The notes: generated by a model not told the origin, from the sequence alone. A stretch of DNA of 64,000 nt from Lachnospiraceae bacterium C10 (GCA_900100095.1 FMTN01000014.1:48974-112973); one strand, 5' to 3'. Shown: positions 17,840 to 27,744, counted from the stretch's first letter. Numbers and translations are program-made.

Positions 17840-17851
17840 TTAATTCGTTAA
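17840..17851. promoter_or_regulatory. Possible operator near the regulator start site
   Basis: TTAA-TTCG-TTAA is a small AT-rich inverted repeat at the expected transcription start of the regulator gene, suitable for autoregulation. No second copy was found upstream of either operon, so support is weak. Confidence 0.25.
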
Positions 17852-17858
17852 TAAGATA

Positions 17859-17887
17859 AATATACGTCTTTCCATTGCCGGGGTCAA
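17859..17887 (-). promoter_or_regulatory. Predicted promoter of the ArsR-type regulator
   Basis: On the minus strand TTGACC (17887-17882) and TATATT (17864-17859) are separated by exactly 17 bases. The start codon follows about 40 bases downstream. Confidence 0.7.
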
Positions 17888-17956
17888 CAGAGAGGAAGTG
17901 ATTTATTTTGAATAACATTAAATTCTAAAATAATTTACAAAAGATTAAAGAACTCG

Positions 17957-17985
17957 TTGACAAGGGGGAGGTGCCATTGTACAAT
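17957..17985 (+). promoter_or_regulatory. Predicted promoter of the arabinose ABC and catabolic operon
   Basis: A perfect TTGACA (17957-17962), a 17-base spacer and TACAAT (17980-17985). It should drive the genes from the binding protein onward. Confidence 0.8.
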
Positions 17986-18134
17986 ATGCTTAACAAATCT
18001 GAATGAAGGTTAGACTTTTCAATGTAATATTCACAAAGCCAGTTGCGCGCGATGGCTGAAGAAGGAAAAGAAAAGGAAAAAGACAAATTCAGATTTATGT
18101 AAAGTATTTTTGGGGTTTTTAGGAGGGAATGATA
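17986..18134 (+). other. Long leader of the sugar ABC operon
   Basis: About 140 bases of leader separate the promoter from the binding-protein ATG. It contains a small hairpin (AGCCA and TGGCT around TTGCGCGCGA, about 18037-18057) and a purine-rich run before AGGAGG. I recognise no riboswitch or catabolite-response element. Confidence 0.4.
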
Positions 18135-19571
18135 ATGAAGTTAAAAAGAGTAGTAGCTGCCGCATTGGTTGCTCTCATGGGGGTCTCATCTTTAACCGGA
18201 TGTAACGTTGCGAAGGATTCAGAGAAGTCCGCCGATGCATCCAGTAAGACGGAGATGAAGGGAGAAGGACAGGACGAAATTGATATTCTGATCTACGCGC
18301 AGGAGCATGAGAAGGCTGCCTATGAGGACCTGATCAAGAAGTTCACACAGGATCACAAGGATAAGATCAAGAAGGTTAATTTCGAGGTTACCACACAGGA
18401 TGAATATGCTACGAAGATGACAGCGGCTATGACAGCCGGAGATCTTCCGGATATTTTCTATGTGGGTCCGGATGCGGTCAGAAGTTACGTGGACAATGGT
18501 TATGTTCTTCCATTGGATGATTATGTGGATCAGAGTGTGGTGGACAACCTTTGGCCTGAGATCAAGTCAGCATACCAGTATGACGGAACGAAGGTGGGAA
18601 GCGGTTCCTTATACTGTCTGCCAAAGGATCTTTCATGTTTTGCCTTTGCATATAACAAGGATCTGTTCGATGAAGCCGGACTGGACTACCCGGATCCACA
18701 GAAGCCTTATACCTATGATGAGTTCCTTGATGTATGTAAGAAGCTTACCAAGGATAAAGACGGGGACGGTGAGATCGATCAGTGGGGTGTTGCCAATGCC
18801 AATGCCTTCGGTATGACACCATATCTGTACAGCAACGGTGCCCGTTTCCTGAATGAGGATTACACCAAGGTCAACATTACAGACAACAAGAAGCTTAAGG
18901 ATGCCTTCCAGTATTACGTGGATCTTACAGCAAAGGAAGGTGTAACACCGACCGTTGAGCAGGATACAGCTCTTGGTGGATACCAGAGATGGCTGGATGG
19001 CCAGATTGGTTTCTATGCCTGTGGAACATGGGATGTGGCTGCATTCATGGATAAGAAGACCTTCCCTTATAACTGGGATCTTTGCGGATGGCCGGTAGGA
19101 CCGGATGGTGACGGTAAGTCTACCACATGGCTTGGAACCGTTGGTTTTGCGGTTAACAAGGATACAAAATATCCGGATCTTTGCACAGAACTTATTTCAT
19201 CACTTTCAACAGACCTTGACGGACAGAAGGCTCTTTCCGGTGAGACCACAGGTAAGTCCATGCAGATTCCGAATATCAAGGATTATGCAACAACAACCTT
19301 TAAGGAGAAGGTAAAGGATGGAACCATTCCATACGCGAATAACCTTGACGTTATTTTCGGATATGTGGAGGGCAACGACAAGTACCAGGGTATCTTCTCT
19401 GAGTCAACCTATACCTATAATGCAGAGTGGTGGGATACCTTCCTTGAGGGAATTCCAAATGTTCAGAGCGGCAAGATTTCCGTGGACGACTACTTCAAGG
19501 AAGTGGAGCCGAAGATGCAGGATGCTCTTGATAACGCCATCAAGTTACAGAACACAGCGACAAAGAATTGA
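18135..19571 (+). CDS. Sugar ABC transporter substrate-binding lipoprotein
   Basis: Family 1 extracellular solute-binding protein, 478 residues, captures the sugar outside the membrane. The N-terminus is a lipoprotein signal ending in SSLTGC. The body has the family pattern: an AAMTAGDLPDIFYV segment, FAYNKDLFDEAGLDYP, DKDGDGEIDQWG, and a C-terminal region rich in aromatic residues. The context (arabinases and ara genes) suggests arabinose or arabino-oligosaccharides. ATG 18135 is eight bases after AGGAGG; an ATG at 18129 is too close. A terminator follows, so this gene probably has more transcript than the permeases. Confidence 0.9.
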   Translation: MKLKRVVAAALVALMGVSSLTGCNVAKDSEKSADASSKTEMKGEGQDEIDILIYAQEHEKAAYEDLIKKFTQDHKDKIKKVNFEVTTQDEYATKMTAAMTAGDLPDIFYVGPDAVRSYVDNGYVLPLDDYVDQSVVDNLWPEIKSAYQYDGTKVGSGSLYCLPKDLSCFAFAYNKDLFDEAGLDYPDPQKPYTYDEFLDVCKKLTKDKDGDGEIDQWGVANANAFGMTPYLYSNGARFLNEDYTKVNITDNKKLKDAFQYYVDLTAKEGVTPTVEQDTALGGYQRWLDGQIGFYACGTWDVAAFMDKKTFPYNWDLCGWPVGPDGDGKSTTWLGTVGFAVNKDTKYPDLCTELISSLSTDLDGQKALSGETTGKSMQIPNIKDYATTTFKEKVKDGTIPYANNLDVIFGYVEGNDKYQGIFSESTYTYNAEWWDTFLEGIPNVQSGKISVDDYFKEVEPKMQDALDNAIKLQNTATKN

Positions 19572-19606
19572 TCTAACTTCTATGTGAATTAGAAGGCAAT
19601 CGTAAC

Positions 19607-19641
19607 GGCCCCTCTAATGATAAGTTAGCGGGGCCTTTTTT
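19607..19641 (+). terminator. Intrinsic terminator between binding protein and permeases
   Basis: GGCCCC-T-CTAA and TTAG-C-GGGGCC form a hairpin with a seven-base loop, followed by TTTTTT. No new promoter was seen before the permease gene, so partial readthrough is likely. This arrangement often keeps binding protein levels above permease levels. Confidence 0.85.
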
Positions 19642-19658
19642 AGAAAAGAGATATGGCT

Positions 19659-20579
19659 ATGCAAAACGCAATAAAAGTAAAACCAAAGCTCTCTGAGATG
19701 GCAAGAAGAGAGGAACGCTGGGCGTGGCTTTTTATCGCAGCTCCATTTGTAGGATTCTTGTGTTTTATGGCTTACCCTATCGTGTTTGCAGTGTTTGCCA
19801 GTTTCAGTAGATGGACGGGAATGAATTCCCTGACAGGAAATCTTGTAGGACTCGCAAATTATGCGGATATTCTGACGGATCCGAAGTTCTGGAAGTCCAT
19901 GGTCACGACCATTATCTACATGATCGGTATTCCAATCGGTATGTTCCTCGGTCTTGTGACTGCCATGGCATTAAACCGTATGAAGTACACAAAGCGCTTC
20001 TTTACAACGGTTTATTATGTACCGGTGGTATCTTCCCTGGTGGCTGTGTCCATTTTATGGGCCTGGGTCTTCAATTATGACTACGGTCTTTTTAATACGG
20101 TGATCAAGGCTTTGACCGGTACCCATGGACCGAACTGGCTGGGAGATGAAGTATGGGTCAAGGTGGCAATGATCATTTTTATGACATGGAAGGGACTTGG
20201 CGGTTCCATCATTCTCTACCTTGCAGGTCTTCAGAATATTCCAAGAGATTACTATGAGGCAGCGAAGATTGACGGAGCCAACGGATGGCAGCTGTTCCGC
20301 CACATTACCATTCCTCTGATTTCTCCTGTGACCTTCTATATCCTGATTACAAGCCTGATCGGCGGTTTCCAGGTGTTTGTAGAGGTACAGGTCATGACAG
20401 GCAACGGAGGTACGAACTACAGTGCGGCAACCATTGTCTACTATCTGTATGACAAGGCATTCGGTAACAACCAGCTTGGATATGGATGTGCTGTTGCAGT
20501 CCTTCTTGCAGTGATCATCTTCATTATCACAGCGCTTAATTTCAAGGGCCAGGATAAGTGGGTCAATACAATGGATTAA
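19659..20579 (+). CDS. Sugar ABC transporter permease, MalF/UgpA type
   Basis: Inner-membrane permease of 306 residues with six helices. The EAA loop that contacts the ATPase reads YYEAAKIDGANGWQLFRHIT. Start codons at 19653 and 19659 are both in frame; the second has better spacing from AAAAGAG. The gene lies between a terminator and the second permease, which follows after ten bases. Confidence 0.9.
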   Translation: MQNAIKVKPKLSEMARREERWAWLFIAAPFVGFLCFMAYPIVFAVFASFSRWTGMNSLTGNLVGLANYADILTDPKFWKSMVTTIIYMIGIPIGMFLGLVTAMALNRMKYTKRFFTTVYYVPVVSSLVAVSILWAWVFNYDYGLFNTVIKALTGTHGPNWLGDEVWVKVAMIIFMTWKGLGGSIILYLAGLQNIPRDYYEAAKIDGANGWQLFRHITIPLISPVTFYILITSLIGGFQVFVEVQVMTGNGGTNYSAATIVYYLYDKAFGNNQLGYGCAVAVLLAVIIFIITALNFKGQDKWVNTMD

Positions 20580-20589
20580 GGGGGATAGC

Positions 20590-21483
20590 ATGGATAGAGT
20601 AGAAACACAGGTAATCAATCACAAGAAAGAATATGCTACCCATAGCGTAAAGTCTTCGAAGCAGAAGATAGGAGATGTGATCATTTTCATCCTTCTTGCC
20701 ATCGGAGCGGTTGCAATGATTTTTCCGCTTATTTATATGGTTGCAACTTCCTTTATGACAAAGAATCAGATCCTTTCCGGAACCTTGACTTTGTTCCCGG
20801 ATCCGATTCTCCTTGGCAAGTACAGTGAGGTCTTAAGTAAAGGTCAGTTTATCAGCGGTATCTTTAATACACTTAAGATCGAAGTTCCGGTCCTTTTGGT
20901 CGGAGGTTTTACATCCTCACTGGCGGCCTTTGCATTTGCAAAACTTCGTTTCCGCGGAAAAGAGGCATTTTTCCTTGCTCTTCTGGCAACCATTATGATT
21001 CCGTTTGCGGTTGTCATGATTCCGCAGTATGTACTTTTTACAAGACTGCACTGGACGGATTCCCTTCTTCCGCTGATCATCCCGGGATGCTTCGGCAATG
21101 TGGGAATGATCTTCTTCCTCAGGCAGAATCTGTATTCCATCCCGACAGAGATGATGGAGGCTGCCAAGCTGGACGGATGCAGCTATTTTGGAACTTATTG
21201 GAGAGTGTTCCTTCCTCTGATGAAGGGAGCACTTGGAACACAGCTGATGCTGTGGTTTATGGGAATTTGGAACGACTACCTTGCACCGACGATCTTCCTT
21301 CGAAGCGAGAGTAAGTGGACGCTGCAGGTTGTTATTCGTTCCTTTAACAGTTATTACGCAATTCAGAGTGACTATGCGCTGATTATGGCGGCATCGGTAA
21401 TCGCAATGATTCCGACCCTGCTTTTGTTCTTCATTTTCCAGCGTATGATCATTGAATCGATTGCAATCAGTGGTATTAAGTAA
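20590..21483 (+). CDS. Sugar ABC transporter permease, MalG/UgpE type
   Basis: Second permease subunit, 297 residues, six helices. The cytoplasmic EAA loop is MMEAAKLDGCSYFGTYWRVF. The hydrophilic N-terminus (about 25 residues) precedes the first helix. The transporter has no ATPase gene anywhere in the window; systems of this type usually share one MsmK/MsmX-like ATPase encoded elsewhere. Confidence 0.9.
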   Translation: MDRVETQVINHKKEYATHSVKSSKQKIGDVIIFILLAIGAVAMIFPLIYMVATSFMTKNQILSGTLTLFPDPILLGKYSEVLSKGQFISGIFNTLKIEVPVLLVGGFTSSLAAFAFAKLRFRGKEAFFLALLATIMIPFAVVMIPQYVLFTRLHWTDSLLPLIIPGCFGNVGMIFFLRQNLYSIPTEMMEAAKLDGCSYFGTYWRVFLPLMKGALGTQLMLWFMGIWNDYLAPTIFLRSESKWTLQVVIRSFNSYYAIQSDYALIMAASVIAMIPTLLLFFIFQRMIIESIAISGIK

Positions 21484-21511
21484 GAAGTAAGATGAGACTT
21501 TGGGGGTAACT

Positions 21512-22186
21512 ATGGGCGAGCTGCATTATGATAACCGGTTTCTTCGTTTTCTCAATAAAACAACAGACCTTGTGGTCTTAAACTTCCTTTTTTTCATGAC
21601 AAGTCTGCCGCTTGTTACCATCGGAGCTTCTCTTGCAGCCCTGCATTCCGTCAATCTCCGTTCCCTCCGATACGGAGATGGATATGTGGCAGGGCAATAT
21701 TTTAAAGCTTTCCGTGAATCCTTCTGCCAGGCGACACTTTGCTGGATCGGCCTGGTCATCACGGGAGGGTTACTGTTGTTTGATTACCGTTTCTGGATGG
21801 CGCTGGACTATGGCTTTCTATCAAAGTTTCAGATCGTTGTCTGTCTTGTGATTGCCATTGTTCTTGGAATCTTTGCCGTATGGTTGTTTCCGGTCCTTGC
21901 AAAGATGAAGGGAAGCCTTAAGGAACAGGCTGCAAACGCAATGAAAATGGCGATTGGTTATTTCTTTCCCCATACGGTGTGTGTGGTGGGAATTGCAGCC
22001 TTTGCTGGATGGGCAGCCTATGTGAATACCGACGCCCTTCTTATCATGGCGGTCTTTGGAATTGCGCTGGTCAGCTACCTTCAGTCCTTCTTTTTCTACA
22101 AGGTGTTTGCAAAACACATTGATGAGGAGCCGATTGGGGAAGATGATCCGATTTACGGAGACCGGAGAAATCAGAAGGTAATGTAA
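21512..22186 (+). CDS. YesL-family membrane protein (DUF624)
   Basis: A 224-residue membrane protein with about five helices. YesL proteins are commonly encoded next to MalF/MalG-type sugar permeases in Firmicutes, as here, but the function is unknown. The N-terminus (a FLNKTTDLVVLNFLFFM segment) and the RYGDGYVAGQYFKAFRESF segment are typical. I start at ATG 21512 behind GGGGG; a TTG at 21500 would add four residues. Confidence 0.82.
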   Translation: MGELHYDNRFLRFLNKTTDLVVLNFLFFMTSLPLVTIGASLAALHSVNLRSLRYGDGYVAGQYFKAFRESFCQATLCWIGLVITGGLLLFDYRFWMALDYGFLSKFQIVVCLVIAIVLGIFAVWLFPVLAKMKGSLKEQAANAMKMAIGYFFPHTVCVVGIAAFAGWAAYVNTDALLIMAVFGIALVSYLQSFFFYKVFAKHIDEEPIGEDDPIYGDRRNQKVM

Positions 22187-22200
22187 AAAGGGCTTTGCCG

Positions 22201-22449
22201 ATGGAAACGACAAGAATTTGTAAAAAATGCCTGTTATACGAACTGGGAGATGAGGAATCAAAAAGAATTCTTCAGTATCAGGACCGGATTCTTGAAAGGG
22301 ATCGGGTGCCGGAAGAACAGTTTCGGCAGCGCATGAATATATGTAGAACGTGTTCCGCGCTTCTGGCAGGAACCTGCCGTTCCTGCGGCTGTTATGTGGA
22401 ACTTCGAGGGTTGGTTAAAACGAGTCACTGCCCGGATAAAAAGTGGTAG
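22201..22449 (+). CDS. Small zinc-ribbon-like protein (DUF6171 type)
   Basis: An 82-residue protein with four Cys pairs or singles in two clusters: ICKKCLLYEL near the N-terminus, then ICRTCSALLAGTCRSCGC. The spacing suggests a metal-binding ribbon. It resembles DUF6171 proteins of Clostridia (from memory). Its role in an arabinose operon is unknown. The gene ends 19 bases before araA. Confidence 0.7.
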   Translation: METTRICKKCLLYELGDEESKRILQYQDRILERDRVPEEQFRQRMNICRTCSALLAGTCRSCGCYVELRGLVKTSHCPDKKW

Positions 22450-22468
22450 TGCGAAAGGGGCATTAAGA

Positions 22469-23911
22469 ATGAACAAGCTTTATTTTATCGTTGGAAGTCA
22501 GGATCTGTACGGAGAAGAGTGTCTGCGTCAGGTGGCAGAAGATGCAAAAAAGATGACGGAGTTTTTCTCTGAAAAGTTATCGGATCTGTGTGAAGTGGTA
22601 TTGCTTCCGACTGTGGAGACAGCAAGGGGCTGTGTGGAGGATATTCGTAAGGCAAACAATGATGACGAGTGCATCGGTGTCATGACCTGGATGCATACAT
22701 TTTCGCCGGCAAAGATGTGGATCAAGGGGCTGCAGCAGTTACAGAAGCCGCTTCTTCACCTTCATACACAGGCGAACGAACGTCTTCCGTATGACAAAAT
22801 CGACATGGATTTTATGAATCTGAACCAGTCAGCCCACGGTGACCGTGAATACGGATATATCGTTGCAAGACTTGGAATTCCGCATGAGGTGGTTGCAGGA
22901 TTTTATCAGCGTGAGGATGTAATCAAAAAGATCCGCCGCTTTGTGGATGTGGCAAAGGCTATGCATTTTTCAAAGAATCTTACGGTTGCAACCTTTGGTA
23001 ACAATATGCGGGATGTTGCAGTGACCGACGGTAACCGCCTTGAGGCTCAGATCAAGTATGGCTGGGAGATCAAGTACTGGGGCATCGGAGAGATTGCGGA
23101 GCTTGCAAAGAATGTGACAGAAGAAGAGATCGATGCCAAGATGAAGGAATATACCGACAAGTATACCATGGCGACCGACCGCGTGGATGTTGTCCGTGAG
23201 CAGGCCTGCATGGAGGTTGCGTTTGAGAAATTCCTTTCCGAGCATGACTGCGGTGCCTTCACCGATACCTTCCAGGATCTGCATGGATTAAACCAGCTTC
23301 CGGGTATTGCCGCTCAGAACCTGATGGCAAAGGGTGTAGGCTTTGGACCGGAGGGCGATTACAAGATTTCAGCCTTCTCTGCTGTTCTTATGAAAATGGC
23401 GGAAGGAAGAGAGGGTGCCACCGGCTTTATCGAAGATTACACCTATGATTTAAAGGATGGTTGCGAGCTGGAGCTGGCATCCCATATGCTGGAGGTTCCG
23501 GCATCCTTTGCAGATGCAAAACCGGAAATTCAGGTGCATCCGCTGGATATCGGAGATAAGAGCGATCCTGCCCGTCTTGTGTTTGACTCTGTTCTCGGAG
23601 ACGGTATCCAGGTGACACTTGTGGATATGGGAGATCACTTCCGCATCATCTGTGCGGATATTGAACTGGTTCGTGAGCCGGAGGCTATGCCGAATCTTCC
23701 GGTTGCACAGATTATGTACCGTCATAAGCCAAACTTTGAGATCGGAACGGCAGCCTGGTGCTATGCAGGCGGAGCACATCATTCCGTTGTCTCTACCGCA
23801 TTGACAAGAGAAGACATTGCACTGTTTGCCCGCCTGACCGGTACAGAACTGATTACAATCGGTGAGGATACCACAGAAGCGGAACTGAATCGTATTGCAA
23901 GTTATCGATAG
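22469..23911 (+). CDS. araA: L-arabinose isomerase
   Basis: Converts L-arabinose to L-ribulose with Mn2+. The 480-residue length and the N-terminus (KLYFIVGSQDLYGEE) fit the family. Further signatures: the WMHTFSPAKMWI region, LLHLHTQ, the NLNQSAHGDREYG loop, and EDYTYDLKDG with a metal-binding Glu. The start at 22469 follows AAAGGGG; the frame extends upstream into the preceding gene without a good site. First of the three ara enzymes in order A, D, B. Confidence 0.97.
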   Translation: MNKLYFIVGSQDLYGEECLRQVAEDAKKMTEFFSEKLSDLCEVVLLPTVETARGCVEDIRKANNDDECIGVMTWMHTFSPAKMWIKGLQQLQKPLLHLHTQANERLPYDKIDMDFMNLNQSAHGDREYGYIVARLGIPHEVVAGFYQREDVIKKIRRFVDVAKAMHFSKNLTVATFGNNMRDVAVTDGNRLEAQIKYGWEIKYWGIGEIAELAKNVTEEEIDAKMKEYTDKYTMATDRVDVVREQACMEVAFEKFLSEHDCGAFTDTFQDLHGLNQLPGIAAQNLMAKGVGFGPEGDYKISAFSAVLMKMAEGREGATGFIEDYTYDLKDGCELELASHMLEVPASFADAKPEIQVHPLDIGDKSDPARLVFDSVLGDGIQVTLVDMGDHFRIICADIELVREPEAMPNLPVAQIMYRHKPNFEIGTAAWCYAGGAHHSVVSTALTREDIALFARLTGTELITIGEDTTEAELNRIASYR

Positions 23912-23920
23912 GGGATCAAT

Positions 23921-24613
23921 ATGCTGGAAGAATTAAAGCAACAGGTCTACGAGGCGAATATGCTTCTTTCCCGATATAACCTTGTGACCTTTACCTGGGG
24001 AAATGTAAGCGGTATTGACAGAGAAAAAAATCTTTTTGTTATTAAGCCGAGCGGTGTGCCGTATGAGGAACTGGTTCCGGAGGATATGGTGGTTATGGAT
24101 CTGGAAGGCAATAAGGTGGAGGGGGATTTAAACCCCTCCTCCGACACAGCGACCCATCTTGAATTATACAAAGCCTTTCCATCCATAGGCGGAATCGTAC
24201 ATACCCACAGCCCTTATGCAGTGGCCTGGGCGCAGGCGGGAAAGGATATTCCCTGCTTTGGAACCACCCATGCGGATTATTTCTACGGAGATATTCCATG
24301 TGCAAGAAATCTTACAACGGAAGAGATTGATGCGGGCTATGAACAAAACACGGGAAAGGTGATCATTGAAACTTTTGCTGACCGTAATCCGGACTATGTT
24401 CCGGGGGTCATCTGCAGAAATCATGGTCCCTTCGCCTGGGGAAAGGATGCCATGGAGGCGGTGCACAATGCGGTTGTGCTGGAGGAAGTGGCGAAAATGG
24501 ATCTTTTCACGATCAAGATCGATCCGGATACGGATGAGGCGCCGGAGAATATCAGGGTTAAGCATTTTATGAGAAAACACGGACCGAATGCATATTACGG
24601 TCAGAAGAAATAG
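23921..24613 (+). CDS. araD: L-ribulose-5-phosphate 4-epimerase
   Basis: Class II aldolase-fold zinc enzyme making D-xylulose 5-phosphate. The 230 residues match AraD. Zinc ligands H94 and H96 lie in VHTHSPYA and H168 in CRNHGPF; GNVSGID and the [11 protein letters not shown] segment are N-terminal signatures. It sits nine bases after araA and 12 bases before the kinase gene. Confidence 0.96.
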   Translation: MLEELKQQVYEANMLLSRYNLVTFTWGNVSGIDREKNLFVIKPSGVPYEELVPEDMVVMDLEGNKVEGDLNPSSDTATHLELYKAFPSIGGIVHTHSPYAVAWAQAGKDIPCFGTTHADYFYGDIPCARNLTTEEIDAGYEQNTGKVIIETFADRNPDYVPGVICRNHGPFAWGKDAMEAVHNAVVLEEVAKMDLFTIKIDPDTDEAPENIRVKHFMRKHGPNAYYGQKK

Positions 24614-24625
24614 CCGGGGGTACAT

Positions 24626-26221
24626 ATGGAAAAAGAAACGTTGATTCGGCAAGGGGAAACAGCCCTTGGAATAGAATTTGGCTCCACCAGGATCAAAGCG
24701 GTGCTGACAGATTTAAAAGGAGAGGTACTGGCGGTAGGTACCCATGACTGGGAGAATTCGCTGGTGGACGGAATCTGGACCTACTCCGAAGAGGAGATCC
24801 GCTTTGGACTTTGTGACACCTATAAGAACCTGAAGGATAAGGTAAAAGAGGACTTCGGTGTCACCCTGCAGAAGGTGGGAGCCCTTGGAATATCCGCTAT
24901 GATGCACGGATACCTTGCGCTGGATCAGGAGAATGCCCTGGTCAGCCCGTTTCAGACCTGGCGAAACAGTAATACACAGGCAGCGGCAGATGAACTGACC
25001 GAAGCCTTCGGTTTCAACATCCCACTCCGCTGGACAGTGGCACATTTATACCAGTGTATGCTGGATCACGAGGAGCATCTGAAACGTACCACTTACGTAA
25101 CAACACTGGATTCTTATGTTCATCTTCTTTTGACCGGTGAAAAGGTTACCGGTATCGGTGATGCAGCCGGAATTTTCCCAATCGATTCTCAAACCTTTGA
25201 TTACGATGCGAATATGATGGAGTGCCTGAATGAAAAGGCAAAGGCTCTCGGTTATCCGGTGGATGTAAAGTCCCTGTTCCCGAAAGTTCTTGTGGCAGGA
25301 GAGCGGGCCGGAGAATTGACGGAAGAAGGAGCACGTCTATTGGATCCGGAAGGGGATCTTTGTGCCGGAATTCCGATGTGCCCGCCGGAGGGAGATGCCG
25401 GAACAGGTATGGTGGCAACGAATTCGGTTGCCCCTAGGACAGGTAATGTTTCTGCCGGTACCTCCACCTTTGCCATGGTGGTGCTTGAGAGGGCGCTTCA
25501 GGGACTTCATCGCGAAATCGATCTGGTGACCACACCGGAAGGCTACCCGGTGGCCATGGCTCATGCCAATAACGGTACAAGCGATTTGAATGCATGGGTG
25601 CATCTGTTTGAGCAGTTTGGAAATCTGATGGGCATGGATATGTCGGATAAGGATCGCCTGTACAAAGCCCTGTATGAGAATGCCTATAAGAACGGAGACG
25701 CGGATTGCGGAGGTCTTCTTCCTTACGGCTATCTGTCAGGAGAGGGCATTACGAATCTGATGGAAGGGCGTCCGCTCTTTGCCCGAACACCGGACAGCAA
25801 TTTTACTCTGGCAAACTTTTTCAAAAGCCATCTCTACACTTCCCTCGGGGCGGTGAAGCTGGGAATGGATATTTTGAAAAAGGAGGATGTTGTAATCGAC
25901 CGGATCACCGGCCATGGCGGCTTTTTCAAGACTCCGGTGGTGGGTCAGGCGGTTCTGGCTGCGGCTATTGATGCGCCGGTAACGGTGATGGAGCATGCAG
26001 GCGAAGGCGGCCCGTGGGGTATGGCCCTTCTGGCGGCATATATGCTTTCTGGTGCAAAAGAGGATCTGGGAGATTACCTTCAGCAGAATGTTTTTTCAAA
26101 GGTGGAGGGACATACGTTGGAAGCGGATCCGAAGGATGTGGAAGGCTTTGGTGTCTTTGCCCGTCATTATCAGCAGGGACTTTTGATTGAAAAAGCAGCA
26201 GTAGAAGCAATGGATTGGTAA
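24626..26221 (+). CDS. araB: L-ribulokinase-type FGGY kinase
   Basis: Phosphorylates L-ribulose with ATP, giving the substrate of AraD. A 531-residue FGGY kinase with the phosphate-binding start ALGIEFGSTRIKAVLTD, then GISAMMHGYLALD, the WRNSNTQ segment, and the C-terminal nucleotide-binding TGHGGFFKTPVVGQ. The sequence is of the clostridial type, which is diverged from the enterobacterial AraB, so the substrate is taken from context between araD and transaldolase. No other ribulokinase is present in the window. Confidence 0.87.
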   Translation: MEKETLIRQGETALGIEFGSTRIKAVLTDLKGEVLAVGTHDWENSLVDGIWTYSEEEIRFGLCDTYKNLKDKVKEDFGVTLQKVGALGISAMMHGYLALDQENALVSPFQTWRNSNTQAAADELTEAFGFNIPLRWTVAHLYQCMLDHEEHLKRTTYVTTLDSYVHLLLTGEKVTGIGDAAGIFPIDSQTFDYDANMMECLNEKAKALGYPVDVKSLFPKVLVAGERAGELTEEGARLLDPEGDLCAGIPMCPPEGDAGTGMVATNSVAPRTGNVSAGTSTFAMVVLERALQGLHREIDLVTTPEGYPVAMAHANNGTSDLNAWVHLFEQFGNLMGMDMSDKDRLYKALYENAYKNGDADCGGLLPYGYLSGEGITNLMEGRPLFARTPDSNFTLANFFKSHLYTSLGAVKLGMDILKKEDVVIDRITGHGGFFKTPVVGQAVLAAAIDAPVTVMEHAGEGGPWGMALLAAYMLSGAKEDLGDYLQQNVFSKVEGHTLEADPKDVEGFGVFARHYQQGLLIEKAAVEAMDW

Positions 26222-26230
26222 GGAGAAAAC

Positions 26231-26887
26231 ATGAGATTTTTTATTGACACAGCAAATGTAGATGAGATCCGTAAAGCGAACGACATGGGTGTGATTGCCG
26301 GAGTGACAACAAATCCTTCTCTTATTGCGAAGGAAGGCCGTGATTACGCACAGACCTTGCAGGAGATCGCGTCCATTGTTGACGGACCGATTTCAGGTGA
26401 GGTGAAGGCAACGACGATGGATGCCGAAGGTATGATTGCCGAAGGCCGTGAGATTGCAAAGCTTCATAAGAATATGATCGTGAAGATCCCTATGACAGCG
26501 GAAGGTCTTAAGGCAATCAAGGTTCTTTCAAAAGAGGGCATCAAGACAAACTGTACCCTGATCTTTTCTGCCAACCAGGCACTTCTTGCTGCCCGCGCCG
26601 GCGCGACCTATGTGAGCCCGTTCCTTGGAAGACTGGACGATATATCTACATGTGGCACACAGCTGATTGAAGAAATCGTACAGATCTTTGAGGCGGCCGG
26701 AGATATTCAGACGGAAATTATCGCAGCTTCTGTCCGTCATCCGATGCATGTGACAGAATGTGCGCTGGCAGGAGCTCATATTGCAACAGTTCCATACAAG
26801 GTGATTGAGCAGATGATTCACCATCCGTTGACGGATGAGGGAATCACCAAGTTCCAGAAGGACTATGTTGCAGTATTTGGAGAGTAA
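26231..26887 (+). CDS. tal: Transaldolase, short (fructose-6-phosphate aldolase-like) type
   Basis: A 218-residue protein of the small transaldolase group. It starts [16 protein letters not shown] and has [13 protein letters not shown], with the Schiff-base Lys in [11 protein letters not shown], and ends with the [17 protein letters not shown] segment. It links the pentose phosphate product of AraD to glycolysis with the transketolase encoded next. The enzyme could act as transaldolase or as fructose-6-phosphate aldolase; the position beside transketolase favours transaldolase. Confidence 0.9.
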   Translation: MRFFIDTANVDEIRKANDMGVIAGVTTNPSLIAKEGRDYAQTLQEIASIVDGPISGEVKATTMDAEGMIAEGREIAKLHKNMIVKIPMTAEGLKAIKVLSKEGIKTNCTLIFSANQALLAARAGATYVSPFLGRLDDISTCGTQLIEEIVQIFEAAGDIQTEIIAASVRHPMHVTECALAGAHIATVPYKVIEQMIHHPLTDEGITKFQKDYVAVFGE

Positions 26888-26898
26888 GGAGTTGCAAA

Positions 26899-27744
26899 AT
26901 GAATGAGCTGAATCTGAAGCGACATGCAAACCGTATCCGAAAGGGAATTCTTGATGGCGTCCATGCGGCCCGCTCCGGTCATCCGGGAGGATCTTTGTCT
27001 GCTACGGAGGTTTTTACCTATCTGTATTTTGAAGAGATGAACATTGATCCAAAGAATCCGAAGATGGAAGGGAGGGACCGGTTCGTCCTTTCCAAAGGCC
27101 ATACAGCGCCGGGGTTATATGCGACTCTTGCCGAGAGAGGGTTCTTCCCAAAGGAGGATCTTGTGACCTTGCGTCATACCGGTTCCTATCTGCAGGGACA
27201 TCCGGATATGAAGCACATTCCGGGGGTTGACATGTCCAGCGGTTCCCTTGGACAGGGAATCTCGGCTGCCTGCGGAATGGCGCTTGCGGCAAAGCTTCGC
27301 GGGGAAAGTTACCGGGTCTATACGCTGCTTGGAGACGGTGAGATCCAGGAGGGTCAGGTCTGGGAAGCTGCCATGTTTGCAGCGGCCAAGAAGCTGAATC
27401 ATTTGACAGTCATTGTGGACAATAACAATCTCCAGATCGATGGAGCCGTGAGTGAAGTAAACTCTCCCTATCCAATCGATGATAAGTTTGAATCCTTCAA
27501 CTTCCATGTGATTAACGTGGAAGACGGAAATGATTTTACCCAGCTTAAGGCAGCTTTTGGCGAGGCACGAAGAATCAAGGATCAGCCGGTGGCAATCATT
27601 TTAAAAACCGTGAAGGGCAAGGGTGTCTCCTTTATGGAAAACGAAGTGGGCTGGCATGGAACGGCTCCCAATGACGAACAGTACAAAGAGGCCATTGCGG
27701 AACTTGAAGAAGCTTATGCAAAACTTGGAAAGGAGGAGGCCTGA
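26899..27744 (+). CDS. Transketolase, N-terminal (TPP-binding) subunit
   Basis: First half of a two-gene transketolase, 281 residues. It binds the diphosphate of TPP via LGDGEIQEGQVWEAA...DNNNLQ and has SGHPGGSLSATE and KGHTAPGLYA near the N-terminus. Splitting of transketolase into two adjacent genes is common in Clostridia and archaea. The stop overlaps the ATG of the second subunit by one base, supporting equal synthesis. Confidence 0.93.
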   Translation: MNELNLKRHANRIRKGILDGVHAARSGHPGGSLSATEVFTYLYFEEMNIDPKNPKMEGRDRFVLSKGHTAPGLYATLAERGFFPKEDLVTLRHTGSYLQGHPDMKHIPGVDMSSGSLGQGISAACGMALAAKLRGESYRVYTLLGDGEIQEGQVWEAAMFAAAKKLNHLTVIVDNNNLQIDGAVSEVNSPYPIDDKFESFNFHVINVEDGNDFTQLKAAFGEARRIKDQPVAIILKTVKGKGVSFMENEVGWHGTAPNDEQYKEAIAELEEAYAKLGKEEA

